From: Streptomyces sp. Sge12
GTDB lineage: Bacteria > Actinomycetota > Actinomycetes > Streptomycetales > Streptomycetaceae
DNA: 64,000 bases
NCBI RefSeq assembly: GCF_002080455.1
Contig: NZ_CP020555.1
Location: 7,182,501-7,246,500 of the forward strand
Direction: 5' to 3'
The position numbers were made by a program, and so were the translations under genes. Shown piece after piece: positions 18,949 to 26,929 of the stretch; positions within the stretch are counted from its first letter, which is position 1; the number at the start of each line of letters is the position of its first letter. The notes beneath the pieces are model-generated. The model made no database searches and was not told the DNA's origin. It saw nothing but the letters and a program-made list of their open reading frames with translations.

Positions 18949-18975
18949 GCCCGGGCCGACGGGACCGGCCCGGGC
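18949..18975 (+). terminator. Hairpin after the mycothiol-dependent-type enzyme gene
   Basis: A perfect 9-bp stem (GCCCGGGCC and GGCCCGGGC) with a 9-nt loop begins 3 bp after the stop codon. Confidence 0.55.
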
Positions 18976-19034
18976 AGCTCCCCGGATGCGGGCCCCCGGG
19001 CCGGAAAACCCGCGCGGCCACGTACCATGGCGGC

Positions 19035-19535
19035 ATGTCCTTCCTCCGCCGCCACCGCGCCGCCACACCCGCCGGCCCGGACTTCGACGTCCTGGCCATG
19101 GACCCGGGGGACTGGCCGGGCAATCTCGGGGCCGGGCTGCTGCCCGCGCCCGACGGCAGCTGCCAGGGTGTCTTCCTCCGCTACGACCTGTTCGGCGGAC
19201 GCGGCCCCGCGATGATCATCGGAAACCTCCCCGAGGGCTCCCCGGCCCGGGACCTCAGCGACAGCCAGATCCCCTTCGAGGTGGCCCAGCTCCTCGACGC
19301 ACTGGAGAACGACGAGGACGTCGAGGTCACCGGCGTCGAGGACTGCCCCGTCATGCAGGGCGACAACCTCCTCATCGTCCGGAAGATCAAACTGTCGGAG
19401 TCCCGCATCTCCTGCGTCCAGTTCGACCGCAGCGACAACGTGCTGGTCACCATCGCCAGCTGGGACCGCCCGATCACCGATGACCTCTACGCCCTCCTGA
19501 AGCCGCTCCCCGCCGAGCTCTTCCAGCAGGGCTGA
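19035..19535 (+). CDS. Conserved hypothetical protein
   Basis: This 166-residue soluble acidic protein is without a domain that I recognise. It contains LRYDLFGGRGPAMIIGNLPEG, PVMQGDNLLIVRKIKLSESRISCVQFDRSDNVLVTI and a short N-terminal basic stretch (MSFLRRHR). Codon use is typical of the window. The ATG at 19035 is preferred; an ATG at 19027 is out of frame. It is convergent with kstD. Confidence 0.65.
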   Translation: MSFLRRHRAATPAGPDFDVLAMDPGDWPGNLGAGLLPAPDGSCQGVFLRYDLFGGRGPAMIIGNLPEGSPARDLSDSQIPFEVAQLLDALENDEDVEVTGVEDCPVMQGDNLLIVRKIKLSESRISCVQFDRSDNVLVTIASWDRPITDDLYALLKPLPAELFQQG

Positions 19536-19549
19536 CCGCCTCCGGGATC

Positions 19550-19600
19550 GCCCACGGGCCTCATGCGCCCACGGGCCTCATGCGCCCGTAGGCCTCACGC
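19550..19600. repeat. Three tandem 17-bp repeats at the kstD 3' end
   Basis: GCCCACGGGCCTCATGC occurs twice perfectly and once with three changes (GCCCGTAGGCCTCACGC). The third copy overlaps the kstD stop codon at 19595-19597. The repeat lies between convergent genes. Confidence 0.75.
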
Positions 19601-21394
19601 GCCGTCCGCGATGGCGTTCGCCGCCACGTAGCCGAACGTCATCGCAGGGCCGATCGTCGATCCGGCCCCCGCGTAGCTGTGGCCCATCACCGCCGCGCTC
19701 GCGTTGCCCGCCGCGTACAGGCCCGGGATCACCGAGCCGTCCGGCTGCAGGGCCCGCGCCCGGGCGTCCGTCACGATGCCGCCCTTGGTACCCAGGTCCC
19801 CCGGCACGATCTTGAACGCGTAGAACGGCGGGACCCAGACGGGTGCCAGACACGAGTTCGGGTGCACGTTCGGGTCGGTGTAGTAGTGGTCGTACGCCGT
19901 GTCGCCCCGGTGGAAGTCGGCGTCGTCGCCGCTCCAGGCCTGGGCGTTGAACCGGCCCAGCGTCGCCCGCAGCGCACCCGCCGGCACCCCGATCTGGCCG
20001 GCCAGCGCGTCCCAGGTCCACGCTTTCTTCGCCGCGCCCGCCTGGTACCACGAGTCCGGGAAGGGCAGCGTCGGCAGGATGTCCTTGAACAGGTACTTGT
20101 TGCGGTAGTGCTGATCGACGATCAGCCACGCCGGAATGTGCGAACCGACCGCACCCCGGTCCTTCTCGTACATCACGTGCACCACATCGCTGTACGGCGC
20201 CGCCTCGTTGACGAACCGCGCCCCGTTCGCATTCACGATCAGCCCGCCCGGCAGGGTCCGTTCGGCGAGGCAGAAGTACGGCTCCCCGGGCAGCGGGATC
20301 GAAGGCCCCCACCACGCGTCGTCCATCAGCGCCAGTGAGGCCCCGGCCCGCTGCCCCGCCCGGATCCCGTCGCCGGTGTTCTCCTTCGCGCCCACCGACC
20401 ACTGGGTGCCGATCGGCTGCTGCTGGTACTGCGCCCGCATCTGCGCGTTGTGCTCGAAACCGCCCGAGCCGACGACCACCCCGCGCCGGGCCCGTACGGT
20501 GCCCCGTACGCCCTCCTTCTCCACCACCACGCCGGTGACCGCGCCGCCCTCCTGGACCAGGTCCACGAGCGGGCTGTTCAGCCACACCGGAACCCCGGCC
20601 CGCTGAAGTCCGGCGCGCAGCCCGGCCGCCAGGGACTGGCCCATCGTCAGCGGCTTCTCCCCGCGCAGCGCGGCCTTCGTACCGCGCGCCAGGCACTCCG
20701 TGGACACGGCGAGGCCCTTGGCGCTCACCGCCGCCAGGTTCAGCCACTTGTAGTCCTGGCTGAAGACCACCATCCCGGCCGGGACCGGCATGTACGCCGG
20801 GTTCAGCCGGGCCAGTTCGGCGCCCAGGATGTTCCCGTCGATCTGGTCGGGCTCGATGGAGCGCCCGTTCGGCAGACCGCCCGGCAGGTTGGGGTAGTAG
20901 TCGCTGTACCCCTCCATGAAGCGGAACCGTAGCGGGCTGTTGGCCATGACGAAGTCCAGCATCCGGGGCCCATGGGCGAGGAACGCGGCCTGCCGGTCCG
21001 CCGGCACGTCGGGCCCGACGACGGCCGCGAGGTACGCCGCCGCCTTCTGCGGGGTGTCCGGTACTCCCGCGGCCAGGATCACCGAGTTGTTGGGCAGCCA
21101 GATCCCGGCCCCCGACCGTGCGGCCGATCCGCCGAAGGTCGGGGCCTTCTCGACCACGACCACGCTCAGCCCCCGCCGGGCGGCGGTGAGGGCGGCGGTC
21201 ATCCCGGCGGCCCCGGACCCGACCACGACGACGTCGTACTCGCCGAGCGGGGGACCGTCCTGGGCGCTGTCGGCCCGGGCCGGGGCGGACGGCAGTACGG
21301 CGGCGGCGGCGAGCACCCCGGCGCCGGTACCGGCGAGGAGCGTACGTCTGGACGGGAGGGCGGCGGGGGAGGTGCGGGAAGCGCTTGCGGACAT
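19595..21394 (-). CDS. kstD: 3-ketosteroid 1-dehydrogenase with twin-arginine signal
   Basis: This 599-residue FAD enzyme of the fumarate-reductase/KstD class is predicted to introduce the 1(2) double bond into 3-ketosteroids. The dinucleotide loop VVVVGSGAAGMTAALTAARR is near residue 50. The KstD signature GGSAARSGAGIWLPNNS follows, and the C-terminal GHSYAGAGSTIGPAMTFGY carries the tyrosine/glycine region used in catalysis. The N-terminus has SRRTLLAGTG plus a hydrophobic Ala-rich segment ending PARA, a twin-arginine export signal; most characterised KstDs are cytoplasmic. The promoter palindrome at 21443-21459 resembles the one at 9218-9234. Confidence 0.87.
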   Translation of the reverse strand: MSASASRTSPAALPSRRTLLAGTGAGVLAAAAVLPSAPARADSAQDGPPLGEYDVVVVGSGAAGMTAALTAARRGLSVVVVEKAPTFGGSAARSGAGIWLPNNSVILAAGVPDTPQKAAAYLAAVVGPDVPADRQAAFLAHGPRMLDFVMANSPLRFRFMEGYSDYYPNLPGGLPNGRSIEPDQIDGNILGAELARLNPAYMPVPAGMVVFSQDYKWLNLAAVSAKGLAVSTECLARGTKAALRGEKPLTMGQSLAAGLRAGLQRAGVPVWLNSPLVDLVQEGGAVTGVVVEKEGVRGTVRARRGVVVGSGGFEHNAQMRAQYQQQPIGTQWSVGAKENTGDGIRAGQRAGASLALMDDAWWGPSIPLPGEPYFCLAERTLPGGLIVNANGARFVNEAAPYSDVVHVMYEKDRGAVGSHIPAWLIVDQHYRNKYLFKDILPTLPFPDSWYQAGAAKKAWTWDALAGQIGVPAGALRATLGRFNAQAWSGDDADFHRGDTAYDHYYTDPNVHPNSCLAPVWVPPFYAFKIVPGDLGTKGGIVTDARARALQPDGSVIPGLYAAGNASAAVMGHSYAGAGSTIGPAMTFGYVAANAIADGA

Positions 21395-21440
21395 GGGCAG
21401 GCTCCAGCGGAGTCGGGGAGGAGGGGAAGTGCCTCCAGCA

Positions 21441-21461
21441 TTTCTGATGCTGAGTCAGAAA
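21441..21461. promoter_or_regulatory. Palindrome in the kstD promoter
   Basis: Perfect 7-bp arms (TTTCTGA and TCAGAAA) are separated by 7 nt, 47 bp upstream of the kstD ATG. The 17-bp core TCTGATGCTGAGTCAGA matches the reverse complement of the palindrome at 9218-9234 at 14 of 17 bases. It is a likely operator for a shared repressor. Confidence 0.6.
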
Positions 21462-21530
21462 AGGTGTTCGGGGGATCATGTGATGTCAAGGCATCCGGCA
21501 CCCCGGCACCCCCGCGACGCCGCAGAGCGG

Positions 21531-21923
21531 TCAGCCCTCCGCCCGGATCCGGGCGTCCAGTTCCTTCACGTGCCGCTTGAGGGCCACGGTCCGGTAGCTC
21601 TCCTCCACCCACTCGCACAGCACCTGCACGGAGGGCGCGCCCTGCCCGGCCAGCGGCACGGACACCCAGCCGGAGCGGCCCAGGCCGTAACCGGTGGGTT
21701 CCGCTCCCGGTGCGGTCATCGCGTGTCCGTGCAGCGCCTCGTCCTTGAGCTTGACGGACAGACCGGGCTGCTGGGGCCCGTCGGTGTTCCCCAGGAAGAC
21801 GAAGATCTTCTTGTTCACCTTCACCACACAGTCCTCGGGACCCCAGGGATGGTCCTCCACGGCCTCGGGAAGGCCGAGGGCGAACTCCCGGACGGCCTCC
21901 CACTTGCGCACTCCGGACTTCAT
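21531..21923 (-). CDS. MmcQ/YjbR family protein
   Basis: This 130-residue protein of the YjbR (CyaY-like fold) family has the pattern LGLPEAVEDHPWG near residue 17, VVKVNKKIFVFLG and a C-terminal WVEESYRTVALKR. The family may bind DNA but its role is unknown. The ATG at 21923 has GGGAGG at ideal distance. It is the same strand as kstD but separated by the kstD promoter. Confidence 0.85.
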   Translation of the reverse strand: MKSGVRKWEAVREFALGLPEAVEDHPWGPEDCVVKVNKKIFVFLGNTDGPQQPGLSVKLKDEALHGHAMTAPGAEPTGYGLGRSGWVSVPLAGQGAPSVQVLCEWVEESYRTVALKRHVKELDARIRAEG

Positions 21924-22054
21924 CAGCGCCTCCCGTCGATCGTCTCCCCACGCTAACGGAGCCCGCCCGGGCATTCCCGTACCCGCGCCCGGGCCCGGAA
22001 CGGGCGAAGCCCCGCGGCGGTGGGGGCCACGGGACTTCGCGTACGGGGGGACGG

Positions 22055-23179
22055 TCAGCGCGTGCCGACCGCCGCGCGCACCGCTCGGCGCGCCATCCCT
22101 GCATCGTCGTGCAGGCGGCGGAGCAGCAGCCGCTGCTCCTCGCCGGAGGACAGGGCGCCCACCGGCAGCGGCTGCGTGGGGGCGGTGGCCAGCATCGAGC
22201 GCTGCACCGCCGTCTCGGACATCCGGATCTCCCGGGTCAGCACCAGCATCAGATTGACCAGGAAGGCGTCCCGCGCGGCCGGACCGGCCGACTGCGCGAG
22301 GCGGCTGATCTGGGCGCGGGCGGCCGGGGCGTCGCCCAGCACCGTCCACAGCGTGGCCAGGTCGTACCCCGGCAGGTACCAGCCCGCATGCTCCCAGTCG
22401 AGCAGGACCGGACCGGCCGGCGACAGCAGCAGGTTCGACAGCAGTGCGTCCCCGTGGTTGAACTGCAGGGCGGTGCCCGACAGCTTCACACCGTGCAGCA
22501 GCTTCTGCAGGTCACCGAGGTCCCGGTCGGTCAGCAGCCCCAACTCGTAGTCGCGGGCGATCCGCCGCGCGTAGTTCATCGGGGTGCCGAACAACTCCGC
22601 CGGCGGCCGCCACTGGTTGACCCGGCACACCGCACCCAGGGCCGCCCGGAGGTCCACCCGCGGTGGCGGCTCCACCGGGTGCCGCTGCAGCGCCGCGACC
22701 CGGCCCGCCATCCGCTCCACCACCAGCGTGCAGTTCTCGGGGTCGGCGGCGATCAGCCGCGGCACCCGGACCGGCGGGCGGTGCCGGACGAAGGCCCGGT
22801 ATGCCGCTATTTCGTGCCGGTAGCGCTCACGCCATTCCGGCGAGTGGTCCAGTAAAACCTTCGCGACGGCGGTCATCCGTCCGGTGGTGCCCACCAGGAG
22901 GACGGAGCGGCCGCTGCGCCGCAGTACCTGCACCGGGGCGAACTCCGGACAGATCCGCTGCACCGAGGCGAGCGCGGTGCGCAGCTGCGCCCCCTGCGGC
23001 CCCGAGAGGTCGATTCTGCCGCTGACGGGCTGTGATCCGGTACCCGGCATCCGCCGCGCCCGGACGACGCCCTGCGCCGGAGCCGACGGGCGGCCGGGTT
23101 CGAGGTAGGGGCCGCCGCTCGGCGGAAGCGTGCGGTGCGGCCGGACCGGTGCGGACACGGAGGACGTTGCTGCGTACAT
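22055..23179 (-). CDS. Aminoglycoside-phosphotransferase-fold protein
   Basis: This 374-residue protein has the APH/choline-kinase fold. The catalytic loop is FNHGDALLSNLLL and the metal-binding segment is LLDWEHAGWYLPGYDLA. An N-terminal Pro-rich region of about 60 residues precedes the kinase domain. Such proteins phosphorylate small alcohols or antibiotics, but many Streptomyces members are of unknown function. A TTA codon at 22855-22853 (codon 109) should make translation depend on the bldA tRNA. It is divergent from the NsdA-like regulator. The start is ATG 23179; the frame is open further upstream. Confidence 0.78.
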   Translation of the reverse strand: MYAATSSVSAPVRPHRTLPPSGGPYLEPGRPSAPAQGVVRARRMPGTGSQPVSGRIDLSGPQGAQLRTALASVQRICPEFAPVQVLRRSGRSVLLVGTTGRMTAVAKVLLDHSPEWRERYRHEIAAYRAFVRHRPPVRVPRLIAADPENCTLVVERMAGRVAALQRHPVEPPPRVDLRAALGAVCRVNQWRPPAELFGTPMNYARRIARDYELGLLTDRDLGDLQKLLHGVKLSGTALQFNHGDALLSNLLLSPAGPVLLDWEHAGWYLPGYDLATLWTVLGDAPAARAQISRLAQSAGPAARDAFLVNLMLVLTREIRMSETAVQRSMLATAPTQPLPVGALSSGEEQRLLLRRLHDDAGMARRAVRAAVGTR

Positions 23180-23410
23180 GGTGATACGGATCCCTTCGTG
23201 CGCCGACGAGTTGCGTACGCCACCCCGCCGGATCCCGTGCTTCACCCTGGGGAGTTCCGCCGGTGAACCGGGTCGGGGAGGCGCATTCCTACCTGACACC
23301 CGGTGCAAGGTGGCGAACCATCGGGCGTGCCCTGGCGAAGCCTGGCGAATAGTCGCTGGGCATCTGACGGCGGGCTACTGTCAACTCAGCCGAGAACCTG
23401 GGGGCTTGAC

Positions 23411-24907
23411 GTGAGCAAAGGTCCAAACACCCGCTTGAACGACCTGTTCGGCCTGGCCGGCTGGTCGAAGGGCGAACTGGCGAGGATGGTGAACCGGCAG
23501 GCGGCGGCCATGGGCCACCCGCAGCTGGCCACCGACACCTCGCGGGTGCGGCGCTGGATCGACATGGGGGAAGCCCCCCGCGAACCGGTGCCCACGGTAC
23601 TGGCAGCACTGTTCACCGAGCGGCTCGGTCGTGTCGTGACCATCGAGGACCTCGGGTTCGTACGGCAGCGGCGCACCTCCAGACGGCAGCCGGACGGGGC
23701 TCGTGAGAACCCCGACGGGATGCCGTGGGCGCCCGAACGCACAGCCGCGGTCCTCACCGAATTCACGGGAATGGACCTCATGCTCAACCGTCGCGGTCTG
23801 ATGGGCGCGGGAGCGGTGCTCACCGCCGGCTCCGCCCTCAGCAATGCCATGTACGACTGGCTGCACACCGACCCCGCCCTGGCCAAGGAGGCCCGGAACT
23901 TCGGGGAATCCTTCCAGGCCGACCCAGCGGGCTACGACCGCTACGAGGCCGCCCCGATCGGCTCCCAGGAGATCGAGGCGCTGGAGCGCTCCGTCGAGGT
24001 GTTCCGCGCCTGGGACGCCTCCAGAGGCGGCGGGCTCCAGCGCAAGGCCGTCGTCGGCCAGCTCAACGAGGTGGGCGGCATGCTCGCCTACCACCACCCC
24101 GACCACCTCCAGCGGCGGCTCTGGGGGGTGGCGGCCAACTTGGCGGTCCTCGCGGGCTGGATGTCCCACGACGTGGGCCTGGAACCCACGGCGCAGAAGT
24201 ACTTCGTCATCGCCGCGCACGCGGCACGCGAGGGGGGCGACCGGCCGCGCGCCGGCGAGGCGCTGTCCCGCGCCGCCCGGCAGATGGTCCACCTCGGCAA
24301 GCCGAACGAGGCCCTGGACCTGATGAAGCTGGCCCAGTCCGGCTCGGGCGAGCAGACCCTGCCGCGTACGCGCGCCATGCTGCACACCATCGAGGCCTGG
24401 GCGCAGGCCGCCATGGGCAAGGGCCAGGCCATGCGCCGCACCCTGGGGGAGGCGGAGGAGCTGTTCGTCTCCGACAAGGGCGACGTGCCGCCGCCGAGCT
24501 GGATGCAGCACTTCGACGAGGCGGACCTGCACGGCATGCAGGCCCTCGCCTACCGGACCCTGGCGGACCACGACGCCACGGCGGCCCCCATCGCCGCGCG
24601 CCACGCCAAGGAGGCCCTGCGACTGCGCGGCGAGGGCTACCAGCGCTCGCAGATCTTCGACTACATCTCCATGGCCTCGGCGTGCTTCATCGCCGACGAG
24701 CCGGAGCAGGCCGACCGGTACGCGCGGCTCGCCCTGGTATCGATGAACGAGACCTCCTCGCACCGGACCTGGGACCGGCTGCGCGAGATGTACCGGCTCA
24801 CCGCCCAGTACTCCGGGTACGCGCGCATCGAGGACCTGCGCCAGGAGATCAAGCTGGCCCTCCCCGACAACCCGGCCCCGCGCGGCCCGCGCGCCACGGG
24901 GGTGTAG
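23411..24907 (+). CDS. NsdA/NsdB-like TPR regulator
   Basis: This 498-residue protein opens with a segment of XRE-like helix-turn-helix character (LFGLAGWSKGELARMVNRQA...TDTSRVRRWIDMGEAPREPVP), then an NsdA-type linker (PWAPERTAAVLTEF). The C-terminal half is helical TPR-like. This arrangement matches NsdA and NsdB, negative regulators of antibiotic production and differentiation in Streptomyces coelicolor. It could be an orthologue of another paralogue. A GGGGG stretch precedes the GTG at 23411. A strong hairpin separates it from the convergent SpoIIE-type phosphatase. Confidence 0.75.
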   Translation: MSKGPNTRLNDLFGLAGWSKGELARMVNRQAAAMGHPQLATDTSRVRRWIDMGEAPREPVPTVLAALFTERLGRVVTIEDLGFVRQRRTSRRQPDGARENPDGMPWAPERTAAVLTEFTGMDLMLNRRGLMGAGAVLTAGSALSNAMYDWLHTDPALAKEARNFGESFQADPAGYDRYEAAPIGSQEIEALERSVEVFRAWDASRGGGLQRKAVVGQLNEVGGMLAYHHPDHLQRRLWGVAANLAVLAGWMSHDVGLEPTAQKYFVIAAHAAREGGDRPRAGEALSRAARQMVHLGKPNEALDLMKLAQSGSGEQTLPRTRAMLHTIEAWAQAAMGKGQAMRRTLGEAEELFVSDKGDVPPPSWMQHFDEADLHGMQALAYRTLADHDATAAPIAARHAKEALRLRGEGYQRSQIFDYISMASACFIADEPEQADRYARLALVSMNETSSHRTWDRLREMYRLTAQYSGYARIEDLRQEIKLALPDNPAPRGPRATGV

Positions 24908-24972
24908 TCCCGCGCCGGGACGGCAGGGCCGTGCCCGAAGCCTTGTACCTGCACGTGAACGGAGACGAGAAA

Positions 24973-24994
24973 GGCCGCGCCTTCCGGCGCGGCC
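24973..24994. terminator. Bidirectional hairpin terminator
   Basis: GGCCGCGCC and GGCGCGGCC form a perfect 9-bp stem with a TTCC loop between the convergent regulator and phosphatase genes. An A-rich stretch (GAGAAA) on the left gives a short U-run for the minus-strand transcript. Confidence 0.75.
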
Positions 24995-25019
24995 CCGAAG
25001 CCCTTACGTGCGGCGCCCG

Positions 25020-26441
25020 TTACCCGCCCACCCGGGCGACGAGCACGCAGGCGTCGTCCTCCCGCTCGCTCTCGCCGAACTCCTCGATCACGATCCGCAC
25101 GCAGTCCTGCGCCGAGCGCGCCGCCGCGAACCGGGGCGCCAGCGCCAGCAGCCGCTCGGTGCCGTCCGCCCGGCTGAACTCGATGCTGCGCGGGGTGAGT
25201 CCGTCCGTGTGCAGGACCAGCAGGTCGCCCACTTCGAGTCGCTCCTCGGCCTGCCCGTACGTGGCTCCGGAGGTCGCGCCCAGCAGGACGCCCTCCGGGG
25301 GCAGCAGGGAGCGGCCGGAGCCCCGGCGGAACAGCAGGGGGGCCGGGTGGCCCGCCTGCGCCCAGGAGAGCACCTGGCGCGCGGGATCGTAGCGGCAGCA
25401 AACGGCCGAACCGAGCGCGGGCTGGACCGAGGTCTCCAGGAGCTGGTTGAGCCAGCCCATCAGCGGGCCCGGCTCGATGCCCGCCATGGCCATGCCGCGC
25501 AGCGCGCCGAGCATCATCGCCATGCCGGAGGTGGCGGTCACCCCGTGTCCGGTCAGGTCGCCGACCGTCAGCATCGAGCGGCCGTCGGGGAGTTCGAGTG
25601 CGTCGTACCAGTCGCCGCCGATCAGCGCGCTGGTCGCGGAGGGCAGGTAGTGCGAGGCCACGTCCAGGGTGCCGGCGCTGCCGTACGGGAACCGCAGGGA
25701 GCCGCGCCACGGGGGGAGCACGGCTTCCTGCAGCTCGACCGCCAGCCGGTGCTCGGTCTGCGCGATCTCGCGCTGGCGCTGGAGCGAGTCGCGGGACTCG
25801 CGCACCGCGCGCTGGCTGCGGCGCAGTTCACTCACGTCCCGCAGGACGGCCCACATCGAGGCCGTACAGCCGTCGGGGTCGAGTACCGGCTCGCCCCTCA
25901 TGTGCAGGGTCCGGACCCGGCCGTCGGCCCGGACGATGCGGAATTCGCCGTCGATCGGTTTGCCGTCCACCAGACAGGCGGTGACCCACGCGGTGAGTAA
26001 TGGCTGGTCCTCGGAGAAGAGGGTCGAGCCCAGTTCGTCGAGGGGGAGCGCACCGGACTCGGGGGAGCGGCCGAAGATCTGGAACAGCTCGTCGGACCAA
26101 CTGACCTCGTCGGTCAGCAGGTTCCACTCGGCACTGCCGACACGGGTCTGAGCCTCGGGTCCGGCCTCGGGCGCCGGCTGCGGGTGGTCGACGGTCTCGG
26201 GCGCCGGCGGCAGGCCCTCCTTGAGCTGGCCCAGGTGCTCGCGGAGATCGTCGAGGTGGTGGACCGCGAGATCGCACAGTGCGCGCTGCCAGCGGCCCTG
26301 GGCGTCGTCGTCGTCGACGACGGTGTCGCGGCGGACCGCGTCCACTTCTCCCCGCAGCCGCCGGGTCTGCGAGATCAGCGCGTCCACCGACCCTGGCTCG
26401 GGCGGCTGCGCGGGACGGTCCGCGAACAGGTGGGACGGCAT
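25020..26441 (-). CDS. PAS domain SpoIIE-type serine phosphatase
   Basis: This 473-residue protein has an N-terminal helical/coiled region (about 1-75). A PAS fold follows (EWNLLTDEVSWSDELFQIFG, about 103-215). A linker helix (SQRAVRESRDSLQRQREIAQ) leads to a PP2C/SpoIIE phosphatase domain (SALIGGDWYDALELPDG; VGDLTGHGVTATSGMAM; LVLHTDGLTPR), all with their metal-binding Asp residues. Such RsbU/RsbP-type enzymes dephosphorylate anti-sigma antagonists. No transmembrane segment is seen, so sensing is cytoplasmic. A TTA codon at 26000-25998 predicts bldA dependence. No anti-sigma or STAS gene is adjacent. Confidence 0.87.
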   Translation of the reverse strand: MPSHLFADRPAQPPEPGSVDALISQTRRLRGEVDAVRRDTVVDDDDAQGRWQRALCDLAVHHLDDLREHLGQLKEGLPPAPETVDHPQPAPEAGPEAQTRVGSAEWNLLTDEVSWSDELFQIFGRSPESGALPLDELGSTLFSEDQPLLTAWVTACLVDGKPIDGEFRIVRADGRVRTLHMRGEPVLDPDGCTASMWAVLRDVSELRRSQRAVRESRDSLQRQREIAQTEHRLAVELQEAVLPPWRGSLRFPYGSAGTLDVASHYLPSATSALIGGDWYDALELPDGRSMLTVGDLTGHGVTATSGMAMMLGALRGMAMAGIEPGPLMGWLNQLLETSVQPALGSAVCCRYDPARQVLSWAQAGHPAPLLFRRGSGRSLLPPEGVLLGATSGATYGQAEERLEVGDLLVLHTDGLTPRSIEFSRADGTERLLALAPRFAAARSAQDCVRIVIEEFGESEREDDACVLVARVGG

Positions 26442-26929
26442 GAGAACTCCGATACAGGCGCGGCACGGCCAAGTCTGAAGGAAGGACCGGTAACGACTGT
26501 TGCACAGGGCGCGACGGTGTGTAAGGCGTTTGGCAACATCCGCTACGTTCTTGCTTCTGGTATATGCCTTAGGCCTTACGGGCCGTTCGCCGCGTGCGAA
26601 TGAATCCGGTCAGGCGTTCTCCGGGGCGGCGCAGCGGCACCCGCCGGTCGTGGGAACGGGGCGTCGGCAACGGCGGCCGGAATCAGGCCATCCGGGGGCC
26701 GTCGCTCGATCGTACGGCCGAGATGTACGAGTCCCGCCCGTCGCGGAAGTCGCGTAAAGAACGGATCAAGGCGACCCATCGAGATACCCCCGAACGAGTG
26801 ATGTCGCCCTGAGTGACTCGGCGGAATCGGGGCTTCTCAGCGCACCCTCCGGCCGCTACTCTACGTGCCGGTAATAACGGGTGAGGTCTGCGCGGGCGGG
26901 CCCGCGCAGCGTTGGGGACACACGACGAC
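26442..26929. other. 488-bp divergent intergenic region
   Basis: I find no convincing gene here: short ORFs on both strands lack ribosome sites or recognisable content. The segment around 26520-26580 is comparatively AT-rich and carries GTAAGGC and GCCTTAC arms about 45 nt apart, and may hold the phosphatase promoter. A perfect 10-bp-arm palindrome (CTGCGCGGGC, GG, GCCCGCGCAG) at 26888-26909 sits 20 nt before the next gene and could be an operator or a 5'-leader hairpin. Confidence 0.5.

Noticed and set aside
23303..23410. An N-terminal extension of the NsdA-like protein
   Set aside because: The GTG at 23411 has a ribosome site and begins the conserved domain. The extension contains promoter-like sequence.
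26500..26812. Small ORFs of 72-85 codons in the divergent region
   Set aside because: They are Arg/Pro-rich and have no convincing ribosome site or recognisable content. They sit where promoters are expected.
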